Part shown: one piece after another, positions 22,536 through 37,156 of the stretch
How the letters are laid out: the number at the start of each line of letters is the position of its first letter
Position numbering within the stretch: the first letter of the stretch is position 1
Assembly: GCF_020379485.1 (NCBI RefSeq)
Contig: NC_063438.1
Coordinates: forward strand, 6,280,835-6,344,834
Source of the DNA: Brassica napus
Taxonomy: Eukaryota; Streptophyta; Magnoliopsida; Brassicales; Brassicaceae
DNA: 64,000 nucleotides
Direction of reading: 5' to 3'
Made by a program: the position numbers and the translations under genes
The notes under the pieces: model-generated
Databases searched by the model: none
What the model saw: the letters and a program-made list of their open reading frames with translations, nothing else
What the model was told of the DNA's origin: nothing

Positions 22536-25138
22536 TACAGTTATTTTTGTGAATCTCTCTCTCTCTAGAAGTCTCTATTTGGGAATGAAAGGAGAGAGAG
22601 AGAATGCGATGGACTCTCTCACTAGTCTCTCTCTCTCTGCTCTTCACAGGGGGTATTTGAAAGCAGTGTGGAGTTGTGGAGGAGAGAGAGATGGCGTGAC
22701 TTTTTTTTTATCGTAACTTTTTATTTGTTAAATATGAAATTTTTCAACATATATGAGATGACACTTTTGCTTTTTCAACATAGTGATAACGGGCTTTATG
22801 TGCGTAATTTATGCAGCTAGTTATTGCTTTCCTTGTGCAAATCTCGACGAATTATTATTGCATATTAACACTTTAACGAACAAAAAGTGCATATGAACAC
22901 TAGTAAGTAGTAACATACTATTTTGTGGTACTTTTAGAAATTCAAAAACATAGACATTCCTAAGACTGTTACTCATTTTCAAAAGTAATTACTCCTATTT
23001 CATAATAAATTGTTTTTTGAAGTATTTTGTTTTAAAAGATAAGTTATTTTCTTACATTTATGATTTTTTTACACTTGTTGGATAATGTATAGTTAGTTAT
23101 AATTTTCATGATTGACTGAATTGTAGTTAATATATATATTTTATATTGTAATATATATATATATATATATATTCTTAATATATGTGATTTTAAGTAAAGG
23201 GATGAATAGGTTGACAAAAAAAATGTAAAGGGATGAAATATAATAATTTCTTAATTAGCGATCTTGTGGAGATTTAAAAAAAAAGTAAAGAAGAGGAGTC
23301 AGTTGAAGAACCAGAAAGTGTAACAGTTAGAGGCTGTATGGACTCCGTGTCTCCGTTAGATACTTTGCCTAATTGTAATGATTACAGGTCTCCATGAAAC
23401 GGTCCAATTAATTAGTAGAGTAATTATTACAACTTAATTGGGAATCTGTGATACTAGGATGTATTATCGGTTTATATATTTTGATTGATTTAGAAATCCA
23501 TATAGTATTTATAAATCTAAGTAAAATATACAAATCCGGAGGTTTTCCCTCGGATTTAAGTCTTTGTATTTTTAACTAAAAAATCTAAACAAATTCATTC
23601 AAATCCATTATAAAATCAAATATATTAGTAAATCCGTACGATTGAATAATACTTGATTTGATATAGAATTTATGAATCATTAAACCAATAACACCTGATT
23701 TTAATACAGATTTGAAAATCACAGAACCAATAACACTAGATTTAGTTCGGATTTTCAAATCCATTAAAATGCAACAACCAATAACCTCTACTTAAGAAAA
23801 AAAGAAATTTTGAAAAATCGTACAATTTGGTTTTCAGGTATAGGATCTTTTCCCGGACTGTGTAGGCCGCTGCTGTGCAAGGGATATCATTCTAAAATTA
23901 TCCCATTCATATAACATAATTTTGACTGAGAATTTCCAAATGTATACTAGAAAATAGTATTATTACTCTTGTTTCCACGAGTCACTATTATTTTTTCAAT
24001 GCTCTACATTTCACCAGTGTACTTCACTATACCCTTACCTACTCTTTCATATGTCAACCGCATTCATCAAATCATGAAATAAGACAGGACTTGAAGAATT
24101 GGAATAACACAAAAACTTAAAGAATTAGGCGATGTTCACTAACGGAAAGATCACATTAATAAATTTTTAATTCTTGATATACAAAGGTTTGAGTAGTTTT
24201 CCAAAAACACCACGTACAGGGACTGCAATAAAACGACTCAAGCCAATCACACAACATTATTTTCAATTATCACATCTGAGATACTATTAAAAACTATGAT
24301 GTGGACCAATTGTAGTATGTTTCAACCCAGCTTCTATCCCTGTATCTACGAATATTAATATGAAAACTTTTAAATATGTAAAGAAAATATGATGGATCTT
24401 AAACTTATAATAACGTCATATATTTTGTCGACAAAATTAATCAATCATGTTTATGATCGAGCTGGATATCTTAGTGTAGTTTCCCCACCAAAATTAACAA
24501 AACCGAGAGGGGGTATACCACTAGGAGACATCTACACGTGTGCAAGTTCCTACAACCATAAATCTCGCAGTCACTCAATTTTTTCATAGTTTACTACTAT
24601 AATGACCGGTTTGAACGGTTTATTTTTTTTTCCCGAGCACCGACATTTTGACGTAGACCCATCATTTGTTAACCTCAAGCCTCGACCGACAACTTGGTCA
24701 AATAATCTGACTTACGAAAACAAAAGGTGTGATTAGTCAGATTAGCGCCACTAAGCATGGAGACGTAAGTTTTCATAAATTGTTAACGGGGAACATGTGT
24801 TTATTTGCTTATCATTAAACTACTACACATCACTCATATGCATAATTGACAATCATAAAACGAAGTTTATATTTTCGGGACATCTAAGAAATTGCATTAA
24901 AAATGAGAAATTCGAATATTTTATGCTGTTTGAGAAGTAATTTTCGCAGTAAAACAAATAAACTCACAGTGAATTGATTTTCTCCCAGTAGAATAAACGG
25001 GAGAAACCACTGTTTTTTTTTTGCGGTAGAATTAAATATTTATTGCACTGTATAATTTCAAGAATGACATGTTTACAAAAGTAAAATCGTGTAAAACAAT
25101 TTAACTCGTAATTGTGTTTTTGTGTAAGTGTGATGTTA
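22536..25138. other. GH9 upstream region and spacer
   Basis: 22555-22700 is rich in GAGAGA/CTCTCT next to the GH9 start and probably belongs to its leader or promoter. 23135-23175 is a TA-dinucleotide run. 23455-23800 has diffuse inverted similarity (AAATCC.. and GGATTT.. tracts) typical of decayed crucifer MITEs. No gene is recognised. Confidence 0.45.
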
Positions 25139-26890
25139 TCTTATATATTAAAACAGAAGTCATGATTTCTTTTCATGTGTGATTTTTTTTAGTTTGGACC
25201 ATTCCTAAAAAATATCATATTTTACATAAGTTTATTATTATATCTTTTGATATCTTTATCTTTTTATTTGAAATACAAATGAATATATTTAAAATGTTCT
25301 AACAAAATCTTTTTAAAATCTTCTTAGAATCTTTTTAAATTTATTTTAAAAAATTAGTTAGTTTTAATTTAAATTATCATAAAATATAATTAGAAATTAA
25401 AATTGAATATAGTTTTGGTTTATAAATGAAATTTTAAATAAAATGAAATTAATTAATTTCACAAATACATTTACTAATAATTTTTAAAGATTTTGTTAGA
25501 AATAAATATTTGTATTTATTTTAATTTTTTCAAATTTGTTTTCTAATAAAAAAAAATCATGATTTTTTTATGAGTGATATTTTTATTTGGACTATCATTT
25601 AAATTTTATATTAAATGTATATCACTAATGCTAATATACATAATATTTTTAACTACTTTAATCATAATATCTTTTATTTTAAAAACAAAATTAAAATTCT
25701 AACAAATCTCTTGAAAAAGATTATAATAAGATCTTAATTGTCATAAATTGAATATAAATATTTTCAACTAATTTTGTAATTAGTAATGAAATGTTACTAA
25801 AAGAATAAAATTATATCATATTTTATCAATTTTATAATAATATCTATCATTTTAAAATAAAAATGTTATATTGAACAAAATATAATAAAATTATTTTAAA
25901 TTGATAAGTTAACATATTTTATTTTCATAAATATAAAATATTTATGCTAAAAATATAATATGTTGGTAGAACGGGTTAATATTAGTAAACTATATAATAC
26001 ATGTATAAAAATTTAACTTATCTTAAGCTTTTTAATATACAGTAATTTATTATATAAAGTTGATAAACATTAAAAAAATACTAAAAAGATCTAGTGATTT
26101 GAATTACGGATCATGATTATAAATAAATTAAATACAAAATTGTTTTCATATATGTTGTTTCATGCATTAAAAAAATTTAGTTTAGTAATCAAACGTAAAT
26201 TCAATAAGACAAATATATAATAAGCAACATATATATGTGATGATTTTAATTTACAGCATGAAAACTATAAAATTATTATATTTGGTATAATTATACAAAA
26301 TTGACCTATAATTTAAAGTCAAACACAAAACTAACCTCCTTTTTTTTGAAAATTGGTTTTGCCCTATTCACCCCACAAGTTCATATAATTTACGAAAATG
26401 CCATCAATTTTTTTTTTATTTTTTTTTTCGAAAATGACATTTTTACTCTCTCACCCTCATCATCTTCAAGTAATTACAAGATTGCCATTATCATCAATAC
26501 CACAACCACCATGAACAACCAATTTGAAGCTCTTAATGCTCCTAAAATCGATTTACCCTTCTTCTTTTTCCATTCTTGTGAACTAAACACAACATATCTC
26601 TCACTTTCTCTCCACAATGAGCTAAAAAAACTCAAGATTTTGATTCTAAAATTTTTATGGTTCATAGAGTCATAGAAGCTAACGATTATGGGTGGGTGAC
26701 TTCCGTTTGTGATTCTGTGTGCTTGGAGAAGCCTTATGTATGCTAAGGAACTTATCTCACTAATTTAAGGTATGACATCGAGTTTTTTTCCAGATCTGTT
26801 CGTCAGACGACTTACTTGGGAAGTCGTCTGGCTGTAGACGACTTACCTTTCAGTCGTCTGGCTGTAGACGACTTACCTGGAAGTCGTCTG

Positions 26891-27660
26891 GTCAACGCAG
26901 AGGTTATTTTTGCAATTGACTTTGAAATCTGTAACCTGAGACGACTGAAAGTTAAGTCGTCTACTATTGTTTGGTTTCAAAAAAAATTCCAAAGAACCTA
27001 GACGACTTACATTTCAGTCGTCATAGGTTAGTTTTGTATTTGACTGGATAATTTCAGAAGTTTGACTTCCCCAGACGACTTACATTTCAGTCGTCTGGCG
27101 AAAATTAAAATAATAATATTTTTTTTAAAGTAAACGACTTACAATTAAGTAGTCATAGGTTAGTTTTGCAATTGAAAAAAAAAACTTCAAGATTTAATTA
27201 TACACAGACGACTTATAATTCAGTTGTCCACCAGACGACTTAATTGTAAGTCGTCCACGATTTTTTTTCCGAGATTCTGGTCAAACCTCGTAAATCCTGG
27301 ACGACTTACATTTCAGTCGTCTCGTGGACGACTGAATTATAAGTCGTCTGTATATAATTAAATCTTGAAGTTTTTTTTTCAATTGCAAAACTAACCTATG
27401 ACGACTTAACTGTAAGTCGTCTACTTTTAAAAAATATTATTATTTTAATTTTCACTAGACGACTGAAATGTAAGTCGTCCAAAAAGTCAAACTTCTGAAA
27501 TAATCCAGTCAAATGCAAAACTAACCTCTGACGACTGAAATGTAAGTCGTCTAGCTTTTTTGGAGTTTTTTTTTAACCAAACAATAGTAGACGACTTAAC
27601 TTTCAGTCGTCCGAAATAACAGATTTCAAAGTCAATTGCAAAAATAACCTCTGCGTTGAC
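26891..27660. repeat. Long imperfect inverted repeat (foldback)
   Basis: The left arm starts GTCAACGCAGAGG and the right arm ends CCTCTGCGTTGAC. Matching blocks pair about a centre near 27276: CAATTGACTTTGAAATCTGT with ACAGATTTCAAAGTCAATTG, ACTATTGTTTGGTT with AACCAAACAATAGT, and GAAGTTTGACTT with AAGTCAAACTTC. Each arm is about 370-385 bp, and weaker pairing continues outward to about 26805 and 27710. Small AGACGACTT palindromes sit along both arms. Confidence 0.85.
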
Positions 27661-28349
27661 CAGACGACATATAGTTTAGTCGTCTAGACAACTTAGATTG
27701 AAGTCGTCCGCGTCTTCTCCACTAGTTTTTAAGTCTTCTACGTTAGTTTTTGAATAACTTGTATTTTTAAGAGTGATAAGTAACTTCAAGATATGTAAAA
27801 CTCATATTTACAAAAATATGTTCTCTCCCTTAGTTTTACTAAATTTGACTAAGTTTTTCAATGCAAACTTATAAAAAATATGATATGGTTTGACTAGTTA
27901 CTATTGTTTGTTTCCATCTCTTACCAACATTCTTGTTTATTAAGATGAGAAAAAGGCCATTGGAGTTTATTATTGCATATGAGAGATCCAAAGATAAGAA
28001 AAATGCTACTGAAGTCTATTATTTCATTGATTTGTAAATGTGTAAACACATTGTTAGCACATTTAATACATCTTGGAAAACATTATTACTGATTTTACAA
28101 AAAATTCACAACTAAAAGAGTATACATGCAATTCATAAAACAGATCACAAACAAAACTATTATAGATCATTCATCTACAAAGACAAGCTTGGATTCCACT
28201 TGAGTAGACAAGACCAGACAACTTTTAAGAAGTCCAGACGACTTCTAAGAAGTCCAGACGACTTCCAGGAAGTTCGCCAGAAGACTTTTAGGAAGTTCAG
28301 ACGACTTCCAGACGACTTTACAGGAAGTCCAGACGAATTTTAGGAAGTC

Positions 28350-29352
28350 CAGACGACTTCCAAACGACTTCCAGATGACTTCCAGACGACTAACAAGTAA
28401 GTCGTCCCAGAAGTTTTCCAGATCTGAAAAACCTGCATATTAAATCCAGATCTGAAAAACCTGCATATTCAAAAACGTTCAAATGGCTTAAAAACAGAAA
28501 AAATGAGTGGAAGATTAGATAAATCTACCTTTACAGAACACACAAAAATACATATCTAAAAATAATAGATCTACCTTTAAATTAGTGGAAGATGAGTACC
28601 AAATAATTAAAAACCTGCAAAAAAAAAATAGATTAGTAACAAAGACATGAGACAAAATTGAAAAATTCATATAAAGTTTGGTGTTTTCAAGTCAAAGAGA
28701 TTAGAGTGGGTTTGGAGAGTTTTAGTTTGGGTAAAAAGTAAGAACTTTATACAACAAGAAGTTACCAAATGAAGAAAAATCAGACATAAGAACTTACCAA
28801 AACGCTCAGAAAAATCCAGACGACTTCCTAGAAGTCCAGACGACTTCCTGGAAGTCCAGACGACTTCCTGGAAGTCCAGACGACTTCCTGAAAGTCCAGA
28901 CGACTTCCTGGAAGTCCAGACGACTTCCAGGAAGTCCAGACGACTTCCTGGAAGTCTAGACGACTTTTTCAGAAGACTTCCAAGAAGTCCAGACGACTTC
29001 CAGACGACTTCCAGACGACTAACAGGTAAGTCGTCCCAGAAGTCTTCCAGATCTGAAAAACCTGCACATCAAATCCAGATCTGAAAAACCTGCATATTCA
29101 AAAACGTTCAAATGACTTAAAAATAGAAAAAATGAGTGGAAGATTAGATAAATCTACATTTATAGAACACACAAAAATACATATCTAAAATTAATAGATC
29201 TACCTCTAAATTAGTGGAAGATGAGTACCATTTGATTAAAAACCTGCAAAAAAGATAGATTAGTAAGAAATACATGAGACAAAACTGAAAAATTCATATA
29301 AAGTTTGGTGTTTTCAAGTCAAAGAGATTAGAGAGAGGTTGGAGAGTTTTAG
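28350..29352 (+). repeat. Direct duplication with about 629-bp offset
   Basis: 28350-28725 recurs at 28989-29352 with high identity. Shared marks are CCAGATCTGAAAAACCTGCA (twice in each copy), AAAACGTTCAAATG and AAGTTTGGTGTTTTCAAGTC. The tandem 20-bp array lies between the two copies. Confidence 0.85.
28815..28974 (+). repeat. 20-bp tandem array
   Basis: Seven head-to-tail units of CCAGACGACTTCCTGGAAGT (28815-28954), with single-base variants, and a degenerate eighth. Each unit carries a near-palindrome ACTTCC-N-GGAAGT. Confidence 0.9.
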
Positions 29353-30343
29353 AATGATGAACATTACATTTTTGTTGCAGCCATTTGAGAGGAGGAGAGA
29401 GAATGTGTAAATTTTTTTTTATATAGGGAGACAAAAAATCCAATTAGATTAAATATTTTTGACTCAGACGACTTCCTGGACGACTTACATTTCAGTCGTC
29501 TGGTGAAGAAATTAAAACAGACGACTTACATGTAAATCGTCCAGAAGAGTTTAATATTTTTAGCGGGAAATTAAATATTTTTAGCGGGAAACTAAAATAG
29601 AAGACTTTCCAGACGACTTACAAGTAAGTCGTCTGGACGACTGAAATATACGTCGTCCAGGTAAATTATTCAACAGACGACTGAAATATAAGTCGTCCAC
29701 ACCCTAAACATAACCCCTAAACTTAATTATCTAATTAAACACTTCATAAAACCAAATCAAACTTGAAAAGTGTTTACTATACACAGAAATAAACACATAT
29801 AGGTGAAAACTAATTTTTGAAAAAAACATTTTAGTTTTCCAAAATCTAACCCTAACAATACATACAATACTACAACATATGTTTGCCAAACTCCTAAACC
29901 AAAGTATTTCATGATTCACTACTTCCACTCATATATCTTCAAAACAAATCAATTTTATCATATCTTAATTTATATCAGTTAAAACTGTTTATAATTACTT
30001 GATTTTTATTTTTTATGCATCAAAATATTTTTTTACAAGATTTATAAATTATTTTTAAAATAAACTGGTACCAGACGACTTACACTTCAGTCGTCCAGAC
30101 GACTTCCAACATCTCAGACGACTCAGACGATTTATTGGGGCTATATTCGTAAAAATGGCTTCTGTTTTTTTGTTTGGTCACAAGGGGCTGAGCTGTAATT
30201 TCACTAGGCTTTTAGGTTAGTTTTGCATTTGATTCAAGTTTGGGTATAGGTTTGGAATTAAAATCAAGTTGTGGGTTAGTTTTGGCAAAAACCCCAACAT
30301 TTAAATATGTGAGTAACATTAAAAATATATAATAATTATATAA

Positions 30344-30346
<3 letters not shown>

Positions 30347-30388
<42 letters not shown>
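30347..30388. repeat. TA microsatellite
   Basis: An uninterrupted TA run of about 20 units just inside the 3' end of the large Helitron. Confidence 0.9.
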
Positions 30389-30390
<2 letters not shown>

Positions 30391-30432
30391 GTGAAAGTAT
30401 ATACCCGCACGGTTTTGCGGGTGGAAATCTAG

Positions 30433-32380
30433 TTGCTATTTAAAAGCAACTCACAATCTTGCAAGGTTTTGATTATTTTGAATAAACGATATCCAAACTC
30501 ATGGGTTAATAAGACATACTAAACTTTGATTTCTGTTAATATTATAGGAAGATTTATCTATATGCTTACATAAGAATATATATATATACTTATATATTGT
30601 TATTTTTAATTCTAAATGATATAATAAAAAATACATTGCAAGTCATTTCTATTTCTTCTACTAAAATAAATATCGCTATTTGATATTTATATATCTATAT
30701 TTAGAGGATAAATTTACATAAGAGCATCTATAAACTATTGTATTTTTCCTTTAAAAACTATTGTTATTCTTTTTTCAAAAAACTAGTTATTTTTATTTTT
30801 ATTGTTATTATGAGTAGAAAATGTTATTATGATAGGGAGAACTTAAGAGTTATATTTTCTATATTTATATTTAGAGAACAAATATCATTTATATTTAAAA
30901 GAAAATAGAATAATATTTAAATATACTATATTATTGTTCTATTAATTTATTATATAGTTTTTTATTAGGAAAAATGCAAAATTTCACTGGTGTAAGGTTG
31001 TAAGCAATTTTTTGCCATTTGGTGTGTGGGTTCGTGCAACGCGCCGGAAGCAATCCTGCTCGATTAACTCCAAATCTACGGAAATTAATAATGCTGTCGT
31101 TGGTAGGTCCCACATTTTCATTCCATCTTCCAAAAAAACTCAAGTATTATCAAATGGTTGGGCGCCATGTGTCTCCTCTTGGCAGAAGTTTCGCGAGCAC
31201 ATCACCGACGACCTCAAACTCCAAGTCTCCAACGAAGCTAGCTACACTATTCCATTACGATCGTATAAAGATACTTTGATACATTAATTAACTTGTTATT
31301 CGAGACTTATTATACATCGACTTCCTTTTACCATGCACGGTTAGTTAGCTGGTTTGGTGAGTAGTGTTTCTTCTCAGGGGAGATTGAGTATTCTCGTGTC
31401 TCTAAGTTCGAAAATATTTTGCACCTTTCAGAAAATATGGTGTACGGGTTTCACATATGTGCTACAAAATGCTCGATTGGTGACGTTAAGCCAATCAAAT
31501 ACCTGAACTTTCCTTGCACATAATCTCCAACGTTCATTCACATTTAAGTCACTAGATTTATAAGATCGTGATGTTCACGAAATGAAGTCGATTGTTACCA
31601 TGGTGATTGGCCACATTGATCAAACTTCCTTTTGCTTACTTGTTTCCTCGCGGCATCTCCTTGTCTTTTCACCTATCGAAACTAATGGTCTTAATTAAAT
31701 GCTCAAACCTCTTCAATTAAGGTTGGTGATGTTAAGTTGGTAGGATGAGATAAATCAAGATCCAGTCGATGAATGGAATTCTATACTTCTTTCTTTTCTC
31801 TCACCCACTCGCTTGAATCCATGCAGAATAGTTGGTGACTAAAATAAAAAAATATACTGCCTTTTAATAAATGCATGATATTCCATTTAATGTACTAATC
31901 ATTTCCTAATCTCTTAGTTAAGAAACAACTTAATGACCAGACCTGTCAGATCTTTATGTAAAGAGTCTTTGTACAAAGCAAAGCTAAAGAGAAGAACTTT
32001 CCTAGATCGAATCTTTTTAGACGTTCCAAAATTTCATAATCTCCCACCGACGGTCCTACCACCTTCACTATCACATTTAACAAACGTGCAGAAACCAATT
32101 AACAAAATTGTTATATTGCTACCATTAAGGTGGGGAGATGACTTAGATCCTGGGACTGGCCCTTGGTTAACTCCCAATCCCAAGGTTAACTCCCAATCCC
32201 AAGGCGTGTAAGTTTTTCCTATATAATTATCAAATAAGCATTGGTCCATAGTTTCTTCAGCATGAGAACCGACACCAACTCAAATTAGTCGCATGATTCA
32301 CAGACCCATACTCGTGATTTTGAAAACCATAATACACAAATTTCACTTATTGACACTAGGAGCTTATGCATTATTATATA
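30433..32380. other. Spacer between two Helitrons
   Basis: Mostly AT-rich. 30990-31290 is markedly richer in G+C and open in two forward frames, but the products resemble nothing I know. 32164-32203 holds a 20-bp unit GGTTAACTCCCAATCCCAAG repeated twice. No gene is assigned. Confidence 0.4.
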
Positions 32381-34050
32381 CTAGTATATATCCCGTGCAT
32401 ACGCACGGTAATAATTTTGTTAACCAATAAAACCAATTTTCAGTTATATATACGTAACTAAAACTTATATAAGATAAATTTAGCTCATCACAAAAAGATG
32501 AGTATACATAAAAAAAATTCAACACACTTGTCATTGACTAATCACAAACATATGAAAATTAGTTTAATTTGTTTATAAGAATTCACATTTATTTATTTAA
32601 ATTAACTATTCGAGTACAAAAATTAGTTTGAAATTTTTCCTGTTTTACTTCTTTCTGTTTTGCCTTTCTATTTAGCATAGAGTTTATGGCTTCTTTGATG
32701 TACTATATCCATTATTTTATTTCTATCTCCATATGCAAACTAAACCAATCTTACAAATCCAACTACAAATATCAGCATGTAATAGAGAAGCATCAATCTG
32801 TAAAAGAAAATCAAGAATTAAAAAATCAATAAACAATGGAAAATTATTAGTAAATTTTGAATTAATTTACTCATTAGCTTGAGATAAATGATTTTTACTG
32901 CTTAATGTATACTGCTATATACCTTTTAAATATTGACAAAATGATAAGCTATACATCAGACATGACTAAACCAATATGCAAGAAAGAGAACGGTATAATA
33001 CCTTTTAAATTAAAAACATTTACGAATTTGATTGTCTAAATGTCTATTTTTCCGGCCATTTAAGAGGATGCAGTAAAGTTGAAGAATAATTTGAAGTATC
33101 AAACACTTGAAACAATAAAAAGGTCGATAGCAGCGACTATGAAACTGAAACAATTAACACAACACAAAATATGTAGCTAGTATACCTCCGTTAGTTTTTG
33201 TCTTAGAATTTAATCATTGTTCTCGTGGAGCACCGATTTTGCCATCTTCAACACTTAATTTTTCTCCTGTCCCTAGAACAAAACATAAATCAATTATTTA
33301 CCAGAAATAAGAAAACATTGAAATTATAGGGGAAAAAGTACTCATTATCGTATTTTCAAAGGTGTTATATCATTTGTATCATGCTATATTTTACTGTAGG
33401 ATTACGCTTCAACAATCTGATCCTTTAGGTGGTGAATTAATGGAAGATCTTTTACCTTTTATAGTTTTATCAGAAAGCCTTCATGTGATTTGACCATGTC
33501 TACGTCTGATTTGTATCTTCCTCCTCCACTCTTCTGGCTTGTCTTACCCTGACGTCTTTTTACTCAGATGAATCTCTAGAAATTCATATCATTCAGAGCC
33601 ACCATATCCACTCTTTCTCAAATCTTCTTAGCCTTAAAGGTTTAAACCGAGACTGTACAGAGTGAGTTAGCGTCACTGAGATTTATGGGTTGCTGAGAGA
33701 TCCGTTTTCTCAGAAATCGAACACTACACTGGTTCGGGACATTCAAGATGGCCCCAGTTTCGAATTAGGGTTTTGAAATCGAAGAAAGAGTATAGTTTTG
33801 TTATTGACTGATTTGAAGTTTTCTGTTGTTTATGAATCGAATCAAAGAGATATATAAGAGTATGAAAAGAAGAAAGTGGACAAAGAAAAAGGATAGTGTA
33901 CGTAGATCATGGGTAGTTTTGAAAAACATTGAACGGTTTATGCTTTCTTTTTTTCTAAGGTTCAATTTATTTATTTTTAATTTTTTGTAAACATATATCA
34001 CGTGTCAATTTCTGATTGGCCAGGCGACTTGCGCTTTAGTATATAAGAGA
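32381..34050 (-). mobile_element. Non-autonomous Helitron, minus strand
   Basis: Read on the minus strand it starts A|TCTCTTATATACTAAAGCGC at 34050. It ends with hairpin CCGTGC-GTAT-GCACGG (32393-32408) and CTAG at 32384-32381 before T. 1,670 bp. The inside is AT-rich with no long frame. Confidence 0.75.
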
Positions 34051-34740
34051 TAACCACCTGAGGTTTTCTTAATTTCTTTAATCACTGTGGGTTGTGGCCA
34101 TGTAGATTGCCAACTAGCCTAGGTACATGCTTTTTGTGTTGCTCCTGATTCGGTTTTAGCTTTGTCCATGCCGTTGCCTTCCTTGTAAAGAATGAGGCAA
34201 AAACCTTAACTGATAAGTTTTAATATATTACTTTTATCATAATGCAGATAGTTTTAATATAACATAAGAATAATATTCAGTTTCAACTTATTATTCCTTA
34301 CATTTTCATAATAAACTATTTGACAAGTAACTCACCTTTTAAACATTTTATTCACTGAGAATTAAAATGAGTAATGATTTAATATCTGCAAAACTTAAAA
34401 ATAATTAGCAACCAAAATTGTAAAATACAGTACTATATAAAAAAAATCGTTTTGACATAATTTTGCTCCATTTTGCTAATGCTGAGATTTTAACTCTCTA
34501 CAATACATAACCAGACTCAAGGAAACAAATATTCAAATATGTTAATGGGCCTTGTAAAACCAATATATGAGCCAAGCCCATTATTATTTTGAGACGGCAC
34601 TAGTCAGTTCTAAGTTTTCGCCTGCTAAGTTCAAAATGATTTAAATATTTTCCAGCAAAAGTTTTTGAATATTTTTAAAAATTTGTTTTATTTTCTTCTT
34701 TCCCACCAGAAATCATCACCGTGAAGCTGGTGGGAGAGAG
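34051..34740. other. AUG2 upstream region
   Basis: AT-rich spacer ending in the AUG2 leader. Nothing else is recognised. Confidence 0.4.
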
Positions 34741-36915
<2,175 letters not shown>

Positions 36916-37156
36916 AATGTTCAAGCTGACCGGAGACTATCTTGGCCTCCTTCGGTTAAAAAGAGTAACGTTTAATTGGGTGATGTTGCCTTTGCGTGAA
37001 GCTTTTCACATCGACAGTGTTCTTATTCTACCAACATCAGTGTCCTTCATCAGTGTGCAAACTACAACTATTATTATCAGATGAAGATCATTGTGCCAAT
37101 ATGTTTTCTTCTCTATAACCGGTTTTTTAAAAACTGGTTTACACAGCTAACATATG

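Larger units (their letters stand above)
26320..30290. mobile_element. Foldback or MULE-like element with GACGACTT arrays
   Basis: The left edge reads AGTCAAACACAAAACTAACC. The right edge reads, inverted, ATCAAATGCAAAACTAACCT and GTTTTTGCCAAAACTAACCC. These are loose terminal inverted similarities. Inside are dozens of copies of AGACGACTT/AAGTCGTCT in both orientations, grouped as a large foldback (26.8-27.7 kb), a 20-bp tandem array (28.8-28.97 kb) and a 0.4-kb direct duplication. No transposase is visible. The superfamily is not settled; Mutator-like or foldback is my best guess. Confidence 0.5.
25139..30432 (+). mobile_element. Large Helitron with nested repeat complex
   Basis: The 5' end is A followed by TCTTATATATTAAAACAGAAG. 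The 3' end has hairpin CCCGCA-CGGTTT-TGCGGG (30404-30421), then GTGGAAAT and CTAG at 30429-30432 before T. This gives 5,294 bp, non-autonomous with no RepHel frame. Most of the interior from about 26300 to 30300 looks like a second element carrying GACGACTT-type repeats. The outer 5' kilobase is plain AT-rich DNA. The end pairing is inferred; no other Helitron end lies between. Confidence 0.7.

Noticed and set aside
22985..23240. Possible Stowaway MITE starting TTACTCCTATTTCATAATAAA
   Set aside because: The left end looks right, but I could not find a convincing inverted right end or TA duplication.
26816..27001. Open frame with SRLAVDDLP repeats
   Set aside because: It is simply the AGACGACTT repeat translated; it is part of the foldback and shows no protein character.
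28815..28974. CRISPR-like regular repeats
   Set aside because: The units are head to tail with no spacers, in a plant nuclear transposon; it is a minisatellite.
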